Below are positions 1-6,939 of a stretch of 7,919 bases of DNA, in pieces; positions within the stretch are counted from its first letter, which is position 1; every line of letters starts with the position of its first letter. The translations under genes and the position numbers were made by a program. The stretch comes from MGR-bin208 sp043779285 (GTDB lineage: Bacteria > Bacteroidota > Bacteroidia > Chitinophagales > Chitinophagaceae). The stretch is taken from NCBI GenBank assembly GCA_043779285.1, contig JAYWEL010000211.1, positions 1 through 7,919 on the forward strand, in the 5' to 3' direction. Below the pieces are notes generated by a model that saw only the letters and a list, made by a program, of their open reading frames with translations, did no database searches and was not told the DNA's origin.

Positions 1-641
1 TTGATAAATTAATTGCCCAGAATACCCTTCTTATTGGCACTACTTCTGTAAATAAAGATGACTGGGAGCGGTTGCAAGCCGCATTAACTGTATCGAAAAA
101 CACTTCTAAATTAATTGGTAATAAAGTTGCCCTTATTGATGAACTGATAAACCGGACTACGGTTATCAAACTGGAGCAGGATCTTATTTTCGGGCCAGGT
201 CAGTATGTTTTATCACCTGCAAATGCCAATAACATTAATAAAGTTTTTGCTCCTGCTACCAAAGAGATTGATTATTTTATAAAAAAATACCCGGATTTCC
301 CTTTGTCATTAGTGATCACAGCCAGAGGGTATGCAGATGCAACGACTATTTCAGAAAGTTCTGGTCTTTATAGAAGTTTACAAGATCGGTTAAGGATGTC
401 AGGAAGACCTCCAACCGCTGAAGATTTAAACAAAGAATTATCGAGTGCAAGAGCAGAATCAGTCATCAAACTTTTAAAGACATACTCTATCAGTAAATCA
501 GCTGATGGCACCGACATCAAAGTACTGCACCTCTATGAAGGAAAAGGAGATAAATTTCCTGATCCGAAAATAACTGATTATAAGGCCGATGATCCAAGAA
601 GAAGAGTTGTACTACTTTTCTGGAGCCTTTTTCCTGATTAA
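1..641 (+). CDS. OmpA-family C-terminal domain protein, 5' end off the window
   Basis: The reading frame is open from base 3 to the TAA at 639-641, giving 212 visible residues, so the gene starts left of the window and the TTG at 72 is internal. The visible part begins with a helical, polar stretch followed by an OmpA-like domain. A strand with IFGPGQYVLSP opens the domain, GYAD (327-338) is the usual GxxD turn, and NKELSSARAESV (429-464) fits the N-x-x-L-S-x-x-R-A-x-x-V signature whose Asp/Arg environment binds the diaminopimelate of peptidoglycan in known members. DPRRRVVLLF (591-620) is the last strand. Known members anchor the outer membrane or an envelope complex to the cell wall, so a periplasmic role is expected. 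About 30 residues lie between the GYAD aspartate and the signature asparagine, against roughly 9 in E. coli OmpA, so this copy has an insertion. It converges on the next gene. The N-terminal module is unseen, so the full protein's role is unknown. Confidence 0.8.
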   Translation, partial: DKLIAQNTLLIGTTSVNKDDWERLQAALTVSKNTSKLIGNKVALIDELINRTTVIKLEQDLIFGPGQYVLSPANANNINKVFAPATKEIDYFIKKYPDFPLSLVITARGYADATTISESSGLYRSLQDRLRMSGRPPTAEDLNKELSSARAESVIKLLKTYSISKSADGTDIKVLHLYEGKGDKFPDPKITDYKADDPRRRVVLLFWSLFPD

Positions 642-660
642 TGAATTGTCCCTTTTTTAT

Positions 661-1281
661 CTATTCGAAAATATATGCGTTGTGAGATATAAATTGGAAG
701 GCATTTTTTCTTATTATATCATAGGTATATTTCTTTTTGCCTACAACATCGGGGCCAGCTGCCAGTAAACCACTTGTAACACTTCTTGTAGAAAAAAATT
801 CACGATTTATTTCTTCTACCGGTACTATAGAAACACCGGGCTTGTATATATTATACGATACTTCGCAGCAAATATCATATGATGCTTCCCTCGATTTTGT
901 ACCATTATTATCTTTTGTAACTTCTACACCTGTCTGGTCAAAATATACATTCAATTTTAGTATTACTATTGCCATTGTTGCTTCCGCTTGATTCATAATT
1001 GCCTGTATGTTTTTGTCAGAAATATCTTTCAGCAGTTCAGGCATCGGGGTAATTTTTGTATTCTTTCTATCCGCAAGAAAATAATTCAGGTATTCTTTCA
1101 GGCTATCTGTCAACTCCGTAAAAAGTTCCTTCTTATTTTTTCTGAATTTACTATCCGATGGATCAAAAGCATTGAGGATAACAATATGGCGGCCGGATGT
1201 ATCTGTTTTTTGGTTTGCCGCAATTGCATAGCTGCGGGGAAAAATAAGCATGATGCTGATAAGCAATAAAATTAGTTTCAT
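661..1281 (-). CDS. Small secreted protein of unknown function, downstream of the LytTR regulator
   Basis: This 206-residue protein is not one I recognise. It starts with a clear Sec signal peptide: a Lys at position 2, a hydrophobic core LILLLISIMLIF, then SYAIAA, which offers signal peptidase I sites around residues 19-22. No lipobox is visible. The mature part is mixed alpha/beta. A charged helical section rich in Lys, Glu and Asp is followed by strands around AIVILKLNVYFDQTGVEV and by an adjacent Cys pair in DICCEV. No catalytic motif stands out. The start at 1281 lies 20 bp after the stop of the response regulator gene on the same strand, so the two are probably co-transcribed and the protein may be an output or accessory part of that system. 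Its stop faces the stop of the OmpA-like gene 19 bp away, with no hairpin terminator visible between them. The gene call is firm (signal peptide, compact spacing), but the function is unknown. Confidence 0.8.
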   Translation of the reverse strand: MKLILLLISIMLIFPRSYAIAANQKTDTSGRHIVILNAFDPSDSKFRKNKKELFTELTDSLKEYLNYFLADRKNTKITPMPELLKDISDKNIQAIMNQAEATMAIVILKLNVYFDQTGVEVTKDNNGTKSREASYDICCEVSYNIYKPGVSIVPVEEINREFFSTRSVTSGLLAAGPDVVGKKKYTYDIIRKNAFQFISHNAYIFE

Positions 1282-1301
1282 AAAAATATATTTGCTTGAT
1301 T

Positions 1302-2048
1302 CTATTTCAAACCCAGTCTCGCCATCAGCATTTCTTTTTTGGCTTTACTAACTGATAATTTCTCCCCGCCTTTCAAAACCACATAACCTCCATCTGTTCT
1401 TAAAAATTGTGCGATATACGTAACATTCACTAACGTAGAGTGATGGATACGTTGGAACATTTCCGGAGGCAATAGTTCTTCCACATCACCCAATGTTCTG
1501 GAGATAAGCATTGTCTTTTTATCTTTTATATACACTTTGGTGTAAGCACCTTCAGCTGTAAGATAAATAATAGAAGAAACGTCCACAAACTCATATCCTT
1601 CCCGTTGTGGTAAAGCGATTTTTTGTTCAGCACCCGGTTGCTTCATATTGCTGAGCAGGTTGCTGATATGCTGAAGGCTGCTGCCCTCTGTCATTTTCTT
1701 TTCTACTTTTTTCACAGCAACTTTCAGGTCGTTGGCATCAATTGGTTTTAGTAAATAATCAATAGCACTGATGCGGAATGCTTTTGCAGCAAATTCATCA
1801 TGAGCGGTGGTAAAGATGATGGAGAATTTAATGTCACCCAGCACTTCCAGCATTTCAAAACCATTCATCCAGGGCATTTCCACATCTAAAAAGATAAGAT
1901 CAGGATTTAATTTCTTAATAGCCATTATGCCTTCTTTGGCAGAACTACAGGTATCTATAATTTCTACAGAGGAGCAATTTTTCTGCACGTCGTTAAGCAA
2001 TGCCCGGATGCAATGCTGTTCATCGTCTATTATAATGGAGCGTATCAT
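1302..2048 (-). CDS. LytTR-family response regulator transcription factor
   Basis: This 248-residue two-domain regulator has the usual length for the LytR/AlgR family. The N-terminal receiver domain (about 1-120) has the acidic pair D8/D9, the phospho-acceptor D55 in FLDVEMPWMNG, the switch threonine T81 in FTTAHDE and the invariant K101 in LLKPID. A linker of about 25 residues leads to a LytTR DNA-binding domain (about 144-246). It carries the conserved IIYLTAEGAYTKVYI region and FQRIHHSTLVNVTYI, the hallmark 'R-I-H-x-S-x-x-V-N' stretch. In this family, phosphorylation by a LytS-type kinase at the receiver aspartate promotes dimerisation and binding to paired direct repeats near target promoters. 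The two LytS-type kinases upstream on the same strand are the obvious partners. The ATG at 2048 gives a canonical receiver start (MIRSIIIDDEQ). The gene is separated from the kinases by 379 bp holding a palindromic element, so it may have its own promoter. It is followed after 20 bp by a small secreted-protein gene. All key residues are intact. Confidence 0.95.
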   Translation of the reverse strand: MIRSIIIDDEQHCIRALLNDVQKNCSSVEIIDTCSSAKEGIMAIKKLNPDLIFLDVEMPWMNGFEMLEVLGDIKFSIIFTTAHDEFAAKAFRISAIDYLLKPIDANDLKVAVKKVEKKMTEGSSLQHISNLLSNMKQPGAEQKIALPQREGYEFVDVSSIIYLTAEGAYTKVYIKDKKTMLISRTLGDVEELLPPEMFQRIHHSTLVNVTYIAQFLRTDGGYVVLKGGEKLSVSKAKKEMLMARLGLK

Positions 2049-2133
2049 AATTTTTCTAATTCTGAAATTAAGTAGCTTTTCACCAGATAGCTAACAGATT
2101 TCGAATTTTAAGATAAATCATTATTCTGTTAGT
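2049..2133. other. Short non-coding leader before the response regulator
   Basis: These 85 bases lie between the response regulator start and the palindromic element. They are AT-rich and contain no open frame of note. On the minus strand the segment AATTAGAAAAA (2051-2061) sits 2 bases before the ATG. It could serve as an A-rich ribosome-binding region of the kind used in Bacteroidota, where strong Shine-Dalgarno sequences are uncommon. No convincing Bacteroidota -7/-33 promoter pair (TAnnTTTG with an upstream TTTG) was found on the minus strand here. Confidence 0.4.
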
Positions 2134-2281
2134 GTCTTGTCATACCGAAGCGTTACAATTATTAGCACCCGAACTTAAAGAATCTAAGCGAGGTATCTCT
2201 GAGTCTTTATAGTTTGAGATACCTCACTATTCTTCATTAAAGTTTTAAGAGTCTTAAATTCACCGTTCGGTATGACAAGAC
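2134..2281. repeat. 148-bp imperfect palindrome, MITE-like or REP-like intergenic element
   Basis: The outer arms GTCTTGTCATACCGAA (2134-2149) and TTCGGTATGACAAGAC (2266-2281) are perfect 16-bp reverse complements. An inner stem, GAGGTATCTC (2190-2199) against GAGATACCTC (2216-2225), is a perfect 10-bp pair around a 16-nt loop. Both pairs are centred on the same point, 2207.5, so they belong to one structure. Between them pairing in register is partial: 2175-2182 against 2233-2240 matches at 7 of 8 positions, and about 16 of the 40 intervening positions match overall. It has no coding capacity and no clear target-site duplication. This looks like a decayed terminal-inverted-repeat element or a REP-like palindrome, inserted between the kinase and regulator genes. 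As RNA it could fold into a long hairpin in the regulator's 5' leader. There is no T-run after either arm, so an intrinsic terminator is unlikely. The structure is certain; its class as a mobile repeat is inferred. Confidence 0.8.
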
Positions 2282-2427
2282 TCCTGTTTTTCAATTTGTA
2301 AACTGACACACTAACTGAAATTACAATTTTTGTATGGGTAAAAGATTTCCGGTTTGGTCATCAGTAATTTTCAGTTGATAAAAAATTATTTCTAACCAAC
2401 AAACGGAGACTGAATTTTTTCTAACCA
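2282..2427. other. Non-coding spacer between the palindrome and the kinase stop
   Basis: This is 146 bases of AT-rich sequence with no open frame and no recognisable RNA gene. The only structure seen is short direct repeats: AACTGA twice around 2300-2320, and a 10-bp direct repeat listed separately. A promoter for the response regulator could lie here or inside the palindrome, but no Bacteroidota-type -7 element (TAnnTTTG on the minus strand) was found. Confidence 0.4.
2389..2427 (-). repeat. Pair of 10-bp direct repeats TGGTTAGAAA just after the kinase stop
   Basis: On the minus strand TGGTTAGAAA occurs at 2427-2418 and again at 2398-2389, with starts 29 bp apart, right after the stop of the large kinase gene. 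LytTR regulators bind paired direct repeats of about 9-10 bp, usually with centres about two helical turns apart. The spacing here is closer to three turns, so identity as an operator is only a possibility. In such AT-rich DNA a chance repeat is also plausible. Confidence 0.35.
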
Positions 2428-5400
2428 CTATTCCTCCTGCGATATTTTTATTGTGACTTTTGTCCCGGCAGTTTTCCCATCAGCATCTTTCTTATCTACG
2501 GTTTCAAGTACAGCCTGCCGTTGCTGTAGGAGGTTATCCAGTTCCAGTCTTGATTGGGTAAGGTTAACACCTTTACTCTGGTGGCCAATATTACTGGCCG
2601 CTTTATTCAGTCTTGAAGCCTCTCTGCCTATACCATCATCATCAATTATTATTTCAACAGCGCCATTGTTTTTTAAAACAATTAATGACACATTGCCTCC
2701 ACCACCTTTGGGAACAATACCATGCCAGATCGCATTTTCTATAAAAGGTTGAATAATCAACGCTGGTACTAAAATGGATTTTAAATCTAAACCATCATCC
2801 ACATTTACTGTATATGAAAACTTTGCATCAAACCGCATTGCTTCTAATTGCAAATAGAGTTTGCATGTTTCTATTTCATCAAACAGGCTGATTTCTTTTT
2901 TATCAGCATTATTAAACAATGTCCGTATCAGTTTTGAAAAAGTAGTGAGATAAGTAACAGATTTATCTTTTTGATCATCCTGTATTAATGATTTGATTGA
3001 GTTTAAACAATTGAAAATGAAATGTGGGTTCATTTGTGCCCGAAGGGCTTTGGCTTCAAGTTCTATCAATTCTTTTTCGTGAATTAATCTCTGTTTTTCC
3101 TGACTACGTATTTTTTTTATTCTGCGGTGATTGAATAAATAAACTAACCCCAAAATGAATACGACACATAAAAATTTAAACCAGGATGTTTGCCAAAATG
3201 CGGGTTGGATAATTATTGCCAGTTTCAGTTCATTATTACTCCATGAACCATCGCTGTTTTTTATTGCGGCTTTATATAGGTAAGTACCCGGTGATAAATT
3301 CCGATAAGTGATACTTCTGTTTTCAAAATCGGAATAACTCCACTCTTTATCTGCACCCTCAAGCATATAACGGTATTGCAACTGTTTTGGTAGATTAAAT
3401 TCAGTAGTAGAAACTGTTAAGGTAATATCATGCTGGTAATACTTAAGTTTAATATTTTTCAGAAACTCCGGCCCAGGAAATAGGCGATTTTCTTTACCCG
3501 ATATAAAGAATTCAGACAAATAACAGTTTCTATTCTCTCTTTTATTTAAAAAAGAATCAATTGGTACATACTGCAGATATCCTGGATAAGAAATAAACAG
3601 TTTTTTATTTGCATATGCTCCTATCCGAAATGAATTGGCATAAAGTCCATCAGAAACGGACATATTTATGCTCCTGTCGTTTATATAATCATATAACTCA
3701 ACCCCGCTTTCGCTCATTATACACATTACACCTTTATCAGTTATATTAATAAGCTGTTTAATGCCAACACTATTCTTCTTTTCATAAACATGAATCCGAT
3801 TGAACGTTTTGGGTTCATATACAAGTACACTTTGTGAGGTAGCAACCCAAATATTTCCCGAATCATCAAGCTCGTACCAGGGAAATTGTGCATAATATAT
3901 TGGCACTTTGAGTGAAGAAGAAATAAATAATTTTTTTAAACTTCGCTTATTCAGATCATATTGAATAATTATAGAGTTGCTGCTATCATAACTGTAATTA
4001 CATGCGTAAATAAAATTATTTTTTTTATCTACTCTAAGTCTAACACCCATAAATGGGCTTCTTGAAATTGTATCAATTAAATTAAAAGGGATGGATTTAA
4101 AGATTAAACTAGTTGCATTAATAGCAAAACAACTGTCACCATTTAGAGTATAAATCGTCTCTTTATCAGATAAAATATCAAGGGTGCGACGACCATGCTG
4201 ATATGCTGGCCAGAGATTTCTGAGGGATGGATATTTTAAATAAATCGGAAACATTTTCTCTTTGCTTAAATTATATTTAGAATACTTAACATAGTCATAT
4301 TTATCAGAAATGCCTGTTATTCCGACATTCGAATCATATACACTGAGATAATTCCATTGGTTTCCCCAAAGTCTACCTTTTGAGTCAAGTGCAATATTGT
4401 AAACTCCATTCTGTTCCGGACCGTTCCCTGGTATCGTTATAATAGATTTAATCAGCTTCAAGCTGTCGTTAAAAATAAACAGGCCTTCATCGCTATTTGA
4501 AAATGCCATATAATATTGCTTTTTAGCAGAATCCCAGATAATATTCTGCAGTTCATTCGGAATTGAATCCCTTTTATATATTTTATCTTTTATTGCAATG
4601 GTTTTAAAAAGGTTCTTTTCGGAATAGGACACAAATAGCCTTCCATTTATTACACACCATGTATTTCCATATCCATCTACAATTATTTCTTTGCTTTCCT
4701 TTGGTTTTTTCGGAAGAAATTGTTCAGGCAAGAAGGTGTATCCGTTCTTTACAATGTTGTAAATATAAATTGACCCGTTTCTTAAAGTAATATAATACTC
4801 ATTATTATTCTTTTTGAATAATGCAGTAATGTCATTTTTCCTGATCAATGGTGAATATGCTGCGGCGAAAAGATTATACAAACCTGTAGTAGCATCATAT
4901 TTGCCAATGCCAAATCCTTCTGTAACAAACCATATAATACCATCTTGCCTCACATCAAGACTTGTAACCCTTGCCTGTCTTTCCGGAATCGAATCCGATT
5001 TTGGAGATTTTCTAAATTTATTTGAGACTTGAAAGGTCTCTTTATTTATTGATAGTATCCCCATTGTGGTTCCCAGCCACAATATATCCTTCTTCTTAGG
5101 ATCTTGTTTTATATCAAAAACACCGAATGGGTTATTATTAATATCATCAAAACGAATTAGTCTATATCGATTGGATTTACAGTTGTAAAAATATAAACCT
5201 CCGTTACCCGGCCCGATCCATAAGTTATCGTCATCATCTAAATAAAGATTTGATTCTAGCAGTTCTGTGCCAAGGAGTGATACAAGAATATCCGATGAAA
5301 TTGATAAATGTCTAGTTTTTCCTGTTTTTAGATTTAAATAATTTATTCCTCCCGACTTTGTTGAGAGATATAAGTTCCCTTTTTTATCTTCAACGATATC

Positions 5401-5706
5401 TACAATATTGTTTTGACTTAAAGAATTTGTGTCCCCATCAATATGCGAATACGTTTTAACACTTAATCCATCATAACACACTAAACCGCTGTTAGTGCCC
5501 AGGTATAGTTTTCCGGTTTTAGACAAAAAGATCTTATTTAAAGTATATTGTTGAAGTTTTTCGTTCTCTACAGGTTTCAAATAAATTAAATTAGGCTGAA
5601 CTTCTGTTTCTTTAGATAAAGTCGTCTGCTGGGCGCTAACATTGCAAGTAGCAAGAAACATAAGTGCTGATACAAAAAATTGCTGCCAATAGAAAAATAT
5701 ACTCAT
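2428..5706 (-). CDS. Periplasmic beta-propeller/Y_Y_Y sensor histidine kinase, LytS-type transmitter
   Basis: This 1092-residue protein senses a periplasmic signal and is expected to phosphorylate a LytTR regulator. A signal peptide (residues 1-25, cleavage likely after NVSA) precedes propeller repeats of the Reg_prop kind. Examples are LYLGTNSGLVCYDG near 67-80, GNLYLSTKSGG near 110-120, DNLWIGPGNGG near 160-170, ILWLGTTMG near 208-216 and GNIWVATSQ around W620. A Y_Y_Y-type Ig-like domain (about 755-835) includes YRYMLEGADKEW, ending at W789. One TM segment (about 843-858) and a short coiled coil lead into the His_kinase domain with H895 in NPHFIFN. The HATPase domain has N991 in ENAIWHG and a DDDGIG box (D1022-G1027). 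Unlike Bacteroides hybrid two-component systems, it has no receiver or AraC domain, so it needs a separate regulator; the LytTR gene 379 bp downstream fits. The ligand is not evident; carbohydrate-type ligands are known for relatives of the hybrid class. The upstream kinase ends 104 bp before this start. Confidence 0.95.
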   Translation of the reverse strand: MSIFFYWQQFFVSALMFLATCNVSAQQTTLSKETEVQPNLIYLKPVENEKLQQYTLNKIFLSKTGKLYLGTNSGLVCYDGLSVKTYSHIDGDTNSLSQNNIVDIVEDKKGNLYLSTKSGGINYLNLKTGKTRHLSISSDILVSLLGTELLESNLYLDDDDNLWIGPGNGGLYFYNCKSNRYRLIRFDDINNNPFGVFDIKQDPKKKDILWLGTTMGILSINKETFQVSNKFRKSPKSDSIPERQARVTSLDVRQDGIIWFVTEGFGIGKYDATTGLYNLFAAAYSPLIRKNDITALFKKNNNEYYITLRNGSIYIYNIVKNGYTFLPEQFLPKKPKESKEIIVDGYGNTWCVINGRLFVSYSEKNLFKTIAIKDKIYKRDSIPNELQNIIWDSAKKQYYMAFSNSDEGLFIFNDSLKLIKSIITIPGNGPEQNGVYNIALDSKGRLWGNQWNYLSVYDSNVGITGISDKYDYVKYSKYNLSKEKMFPIYLKYPSLRNLWPAYQHGRRTLDILSDKETIYTLNGDSCFAINATSLIFKSIPFNLIDTISRSPFMGVRLRVDKKNNFIYACNYSYDSSNSIIIQYDLNKRSLKKLFISSSLKVPIYYAQFPWYELDDSGNIWVATSQSVLVYEPKTFNRIHVYEKKNSVGIKQLINITDKGVMCIMSESGVELYDYINDRSINMSVSDGLYANSFRIGAYANKKLFISYPGYLQYVPIDSFLNKRENRNCYLSEFFISGKENRLFPGPEFLKNIKLKYYQHDITLTVSTTEFNLPKQLQYRYMLEGADKEWSYSDFENRSITYRNLSPGTYLYKAAIKNSDGSWSNNELKLAIIIQPAFWQTSWFKFLCVVFILGLVYLFNHRRIKKIRSQEKQRLIHEKELIELEAKALRAQMNPHFIFNCLNSIKSLIQDDQKDKSVTYLTTFSKLIRTLFNNADKKEISLFDEIETCKLYLQLEAMRFDAKFSYTVNVDDGLDLKSILVPALIIQPFIENAIWHGIVPKGGGGNVSLIVLKNNGAVEIIIDDDGIGREASRLNKAASNIGHQSKGVNLTQSRLELDNLLQQRQAVLETVDKKDADGKTAGTKVTIKISQEE

Positions 5707-5810
5707 AAACCAAATTTATGTACTTGTTTTTCTAATTAATACCCCCATTTGGTCTTTCATTTATTTCAATTGATAATCGAAAACAATGTTATTATATAAC
5801 TATGGCTGCA
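5707..5810. other. 104-bp gap between the two kinase genes
   Basis: This AT-rich spacer has no open frame. It holds a weak 7-bp inverted repeat, ACCAAAT (5709-5715) with ATTTGGT (5747-5753), around a 31-nt loop. On the minus strand it also holds AATTAGAAAAA (5737-5727), the same 11-mer that lies just before the response regulator start. TAAATTTG (5718-5711 on the minus strand) fits the Bacteroidota -7 pattern but lies only 4 bases from the ATG and lacks a -33 partner. Read-through from the first kinase is therefore as likely as a separate promoter. Confidence 0.35.
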
Positions 5811-6935
5811 TTAGGCTTCTTCTTTTGTTTTAATAGTAACTGTTGTGCCAGTTTCTATTCCATTTTCGTTTTTTTTATCGATGATCTCCAGCTTAGCCTG
5901 TCGTTGCTGCAATAAATTATCCAACTCAAGCCGTGATTGAGTAAGATTAACGCCTTTGCTCTGATGGGCGATATTGCTGGCTGCTTTGTTTTGCCGGGAA
6001 GCTTCCCTGCCAATACCATCATCATCAATTATTATTTCAACAGTACCATTGTTTTTTATAACACTTAATGATATATTGCCACTGCCTTTTGGAACAATGC
6101 CATGCCAGATGGCATTTTCAATAAAGGGTTGAATAATAAGCGCCGGAACTTGCACCGATTTTAAATCAATATGCTCACCCACATTTACTTCATAAGTAAA
6201 TTTAGTATCAAATCGCATAGCTTCTAATTGTAAATAGAGTTTACAGGTTTCAATTTCATCATACAGGCTTATTTCCTTTCTATCTGCATTATTAAAAAGT
6301 GTTCTGATCAATTTTGAAAAGGTTGTCAGATAGGTTACCCCTTTTTCCGTTTGCTTTTCCTGCATCATTGCTTTAATTGAATTGAGGCAATTAAAAATAA
6401 AATGCGGGTTCATCTGGGCACGGAGGGCTTTGGCTTCCAGTTCGAGTAGCTCTTTTTCGTTAATTGATTTTTGTTTTTCAGCTTCCAGCAGCTCCCCCTG
6501 TAATTTACTGACTATAAACCATGATTTTGATAACTTCAATAATGTGGTGATACTAATATAAACGAGGAAAAAAAGTACAACCTGAATAAAACTAAAGTAT
6601 GATATAAAAAAATAATCAGCAAGTAGCGTATTGGACCAGGTTGAAAAGAAATGTAAATTAAGCCAGGAGAATAAACCAATTAAAGAAAGAATGAGTAAAG
6701 AATATACTATCCAGTTATTTGCCCTTCTAAGCCACGGCAATAAAAAGAGCAGGTTAATATATACAGGGGGTAAAATAGAAATATGAAATAACAAAGTGTA
6801 GACGTAATCGATTTTTTCAGGCTTATTGCCTACTTTAAAAAGGTATAAAAAAACATAAAAGGATAGTATCCAGAACAACATATGCTGAAGAAGCCTTAAC
6901 CAGGGGTTATTGATCCAATCTTTTCCGGTTGTCAT
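5811..6935 (-). CDS. Four-TM LytS-type sensor histidine kinase
   Basis: The frame extends up to 7028, but I place the start at the ATG at 6935. It follows the upstream lipoprotein stop by 4 bases and gives a 374-residue protein that begins just before the membrane region. The longer form would overlap that gene by 89 bp, and an ATG at 6992 would overlap by 53 bp. Four hydrophobic segments (about 16-33, 44-66, 75-97 and 108-134) form a membrane module with almost no periplasmic domain, so any signal is probably sensed within or near the membrane. A coiled linker leads to the His_kinase domain with H178 in NPHFIFN. The HATPase domain has N274 in ENAIWHG and a DDDGIG box with G307 and G309. All catalytic motifs are intact. 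From about residue 160 onward the protein is about 80% identical (hand-aligned over about 216 residues) to the transmitter of the next kinase, so both probably act on the same LytTR regulator. Confidence 0.92.
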   Translation of the reverse strand: MTTGKDWINNPWLRLLQHMLFWILSFYVFLYLFKVGNKPEKIDYVYTLLFHISILPPVYINLLFLLPWLRRANNWIVYSLLILSLIGLFSWLNLHFFSTWSNTLLADYFFISYFSFIQVVLFFLVYISITTLLKLSKSWFIVSKLQGELLEAEKQKSINEKELLELEAKALRAQMNPHFIFNCLNSIKAMMQEKQTEKGVTYLTTFSKLIRTLFNNADRKEISLYDEIETCKLYLQLEAMRFDTKFTYEVNVGEHIDLKSVQVPALIIQPFIENAIWHGIVPKGSGNISLSVIKNNGTVEIIIDDDGIGREASRQNKAASNIAHQSKGVNLTQSRLELDNLLQQRQAKLEIIDKKNENGIETGTTVTIKTKEEA

Positions 6936-6939
6936 GTAT

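Noticed and set aside
72..74. TTG as the start of the OmpA-like gene
   Set aside because: The frame is open upstream to the window edge and the protein lacks a signal peptide from this point, so it is an internal codon of a truncated gene.
737..1269. Open frames on the plus strand opposite the small secreted-protein gene
   Set aside because: They are antisense to a frame with a clean signal peptide and operon spacing, and their translations have no domain or plausible start context.
1807..2094. Plus-strand frame opposite the response regulator
   Set aside because: It lies across a strongly conserved receiver-domain gene on the other strand and has a Ser- and Ile-rich translation without recognisable features.
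2190..2225. Inner 10-bp stem as an intrinsic terminator
   Set aside because: The loop is 16 nt, GC content is modest and no T-run follows on either strand. It is better explained as part of the larger centred palindrome.
2453..2752. Plus-strand frame opposite the kinase HATPase domain
   Set aside because: The low-complexity Ser/Pro/Leu translation is the mirror of conserved kinase motifs, so it is a shadow frame.
5711..5718. TAAATTTG on the minus strand as a promoter -7 element for the large kinase
   Set aside because: It matches TAnnTTTG but lies 4 bp from the ATG and has no TTTG-like -33 partner at the right distance.
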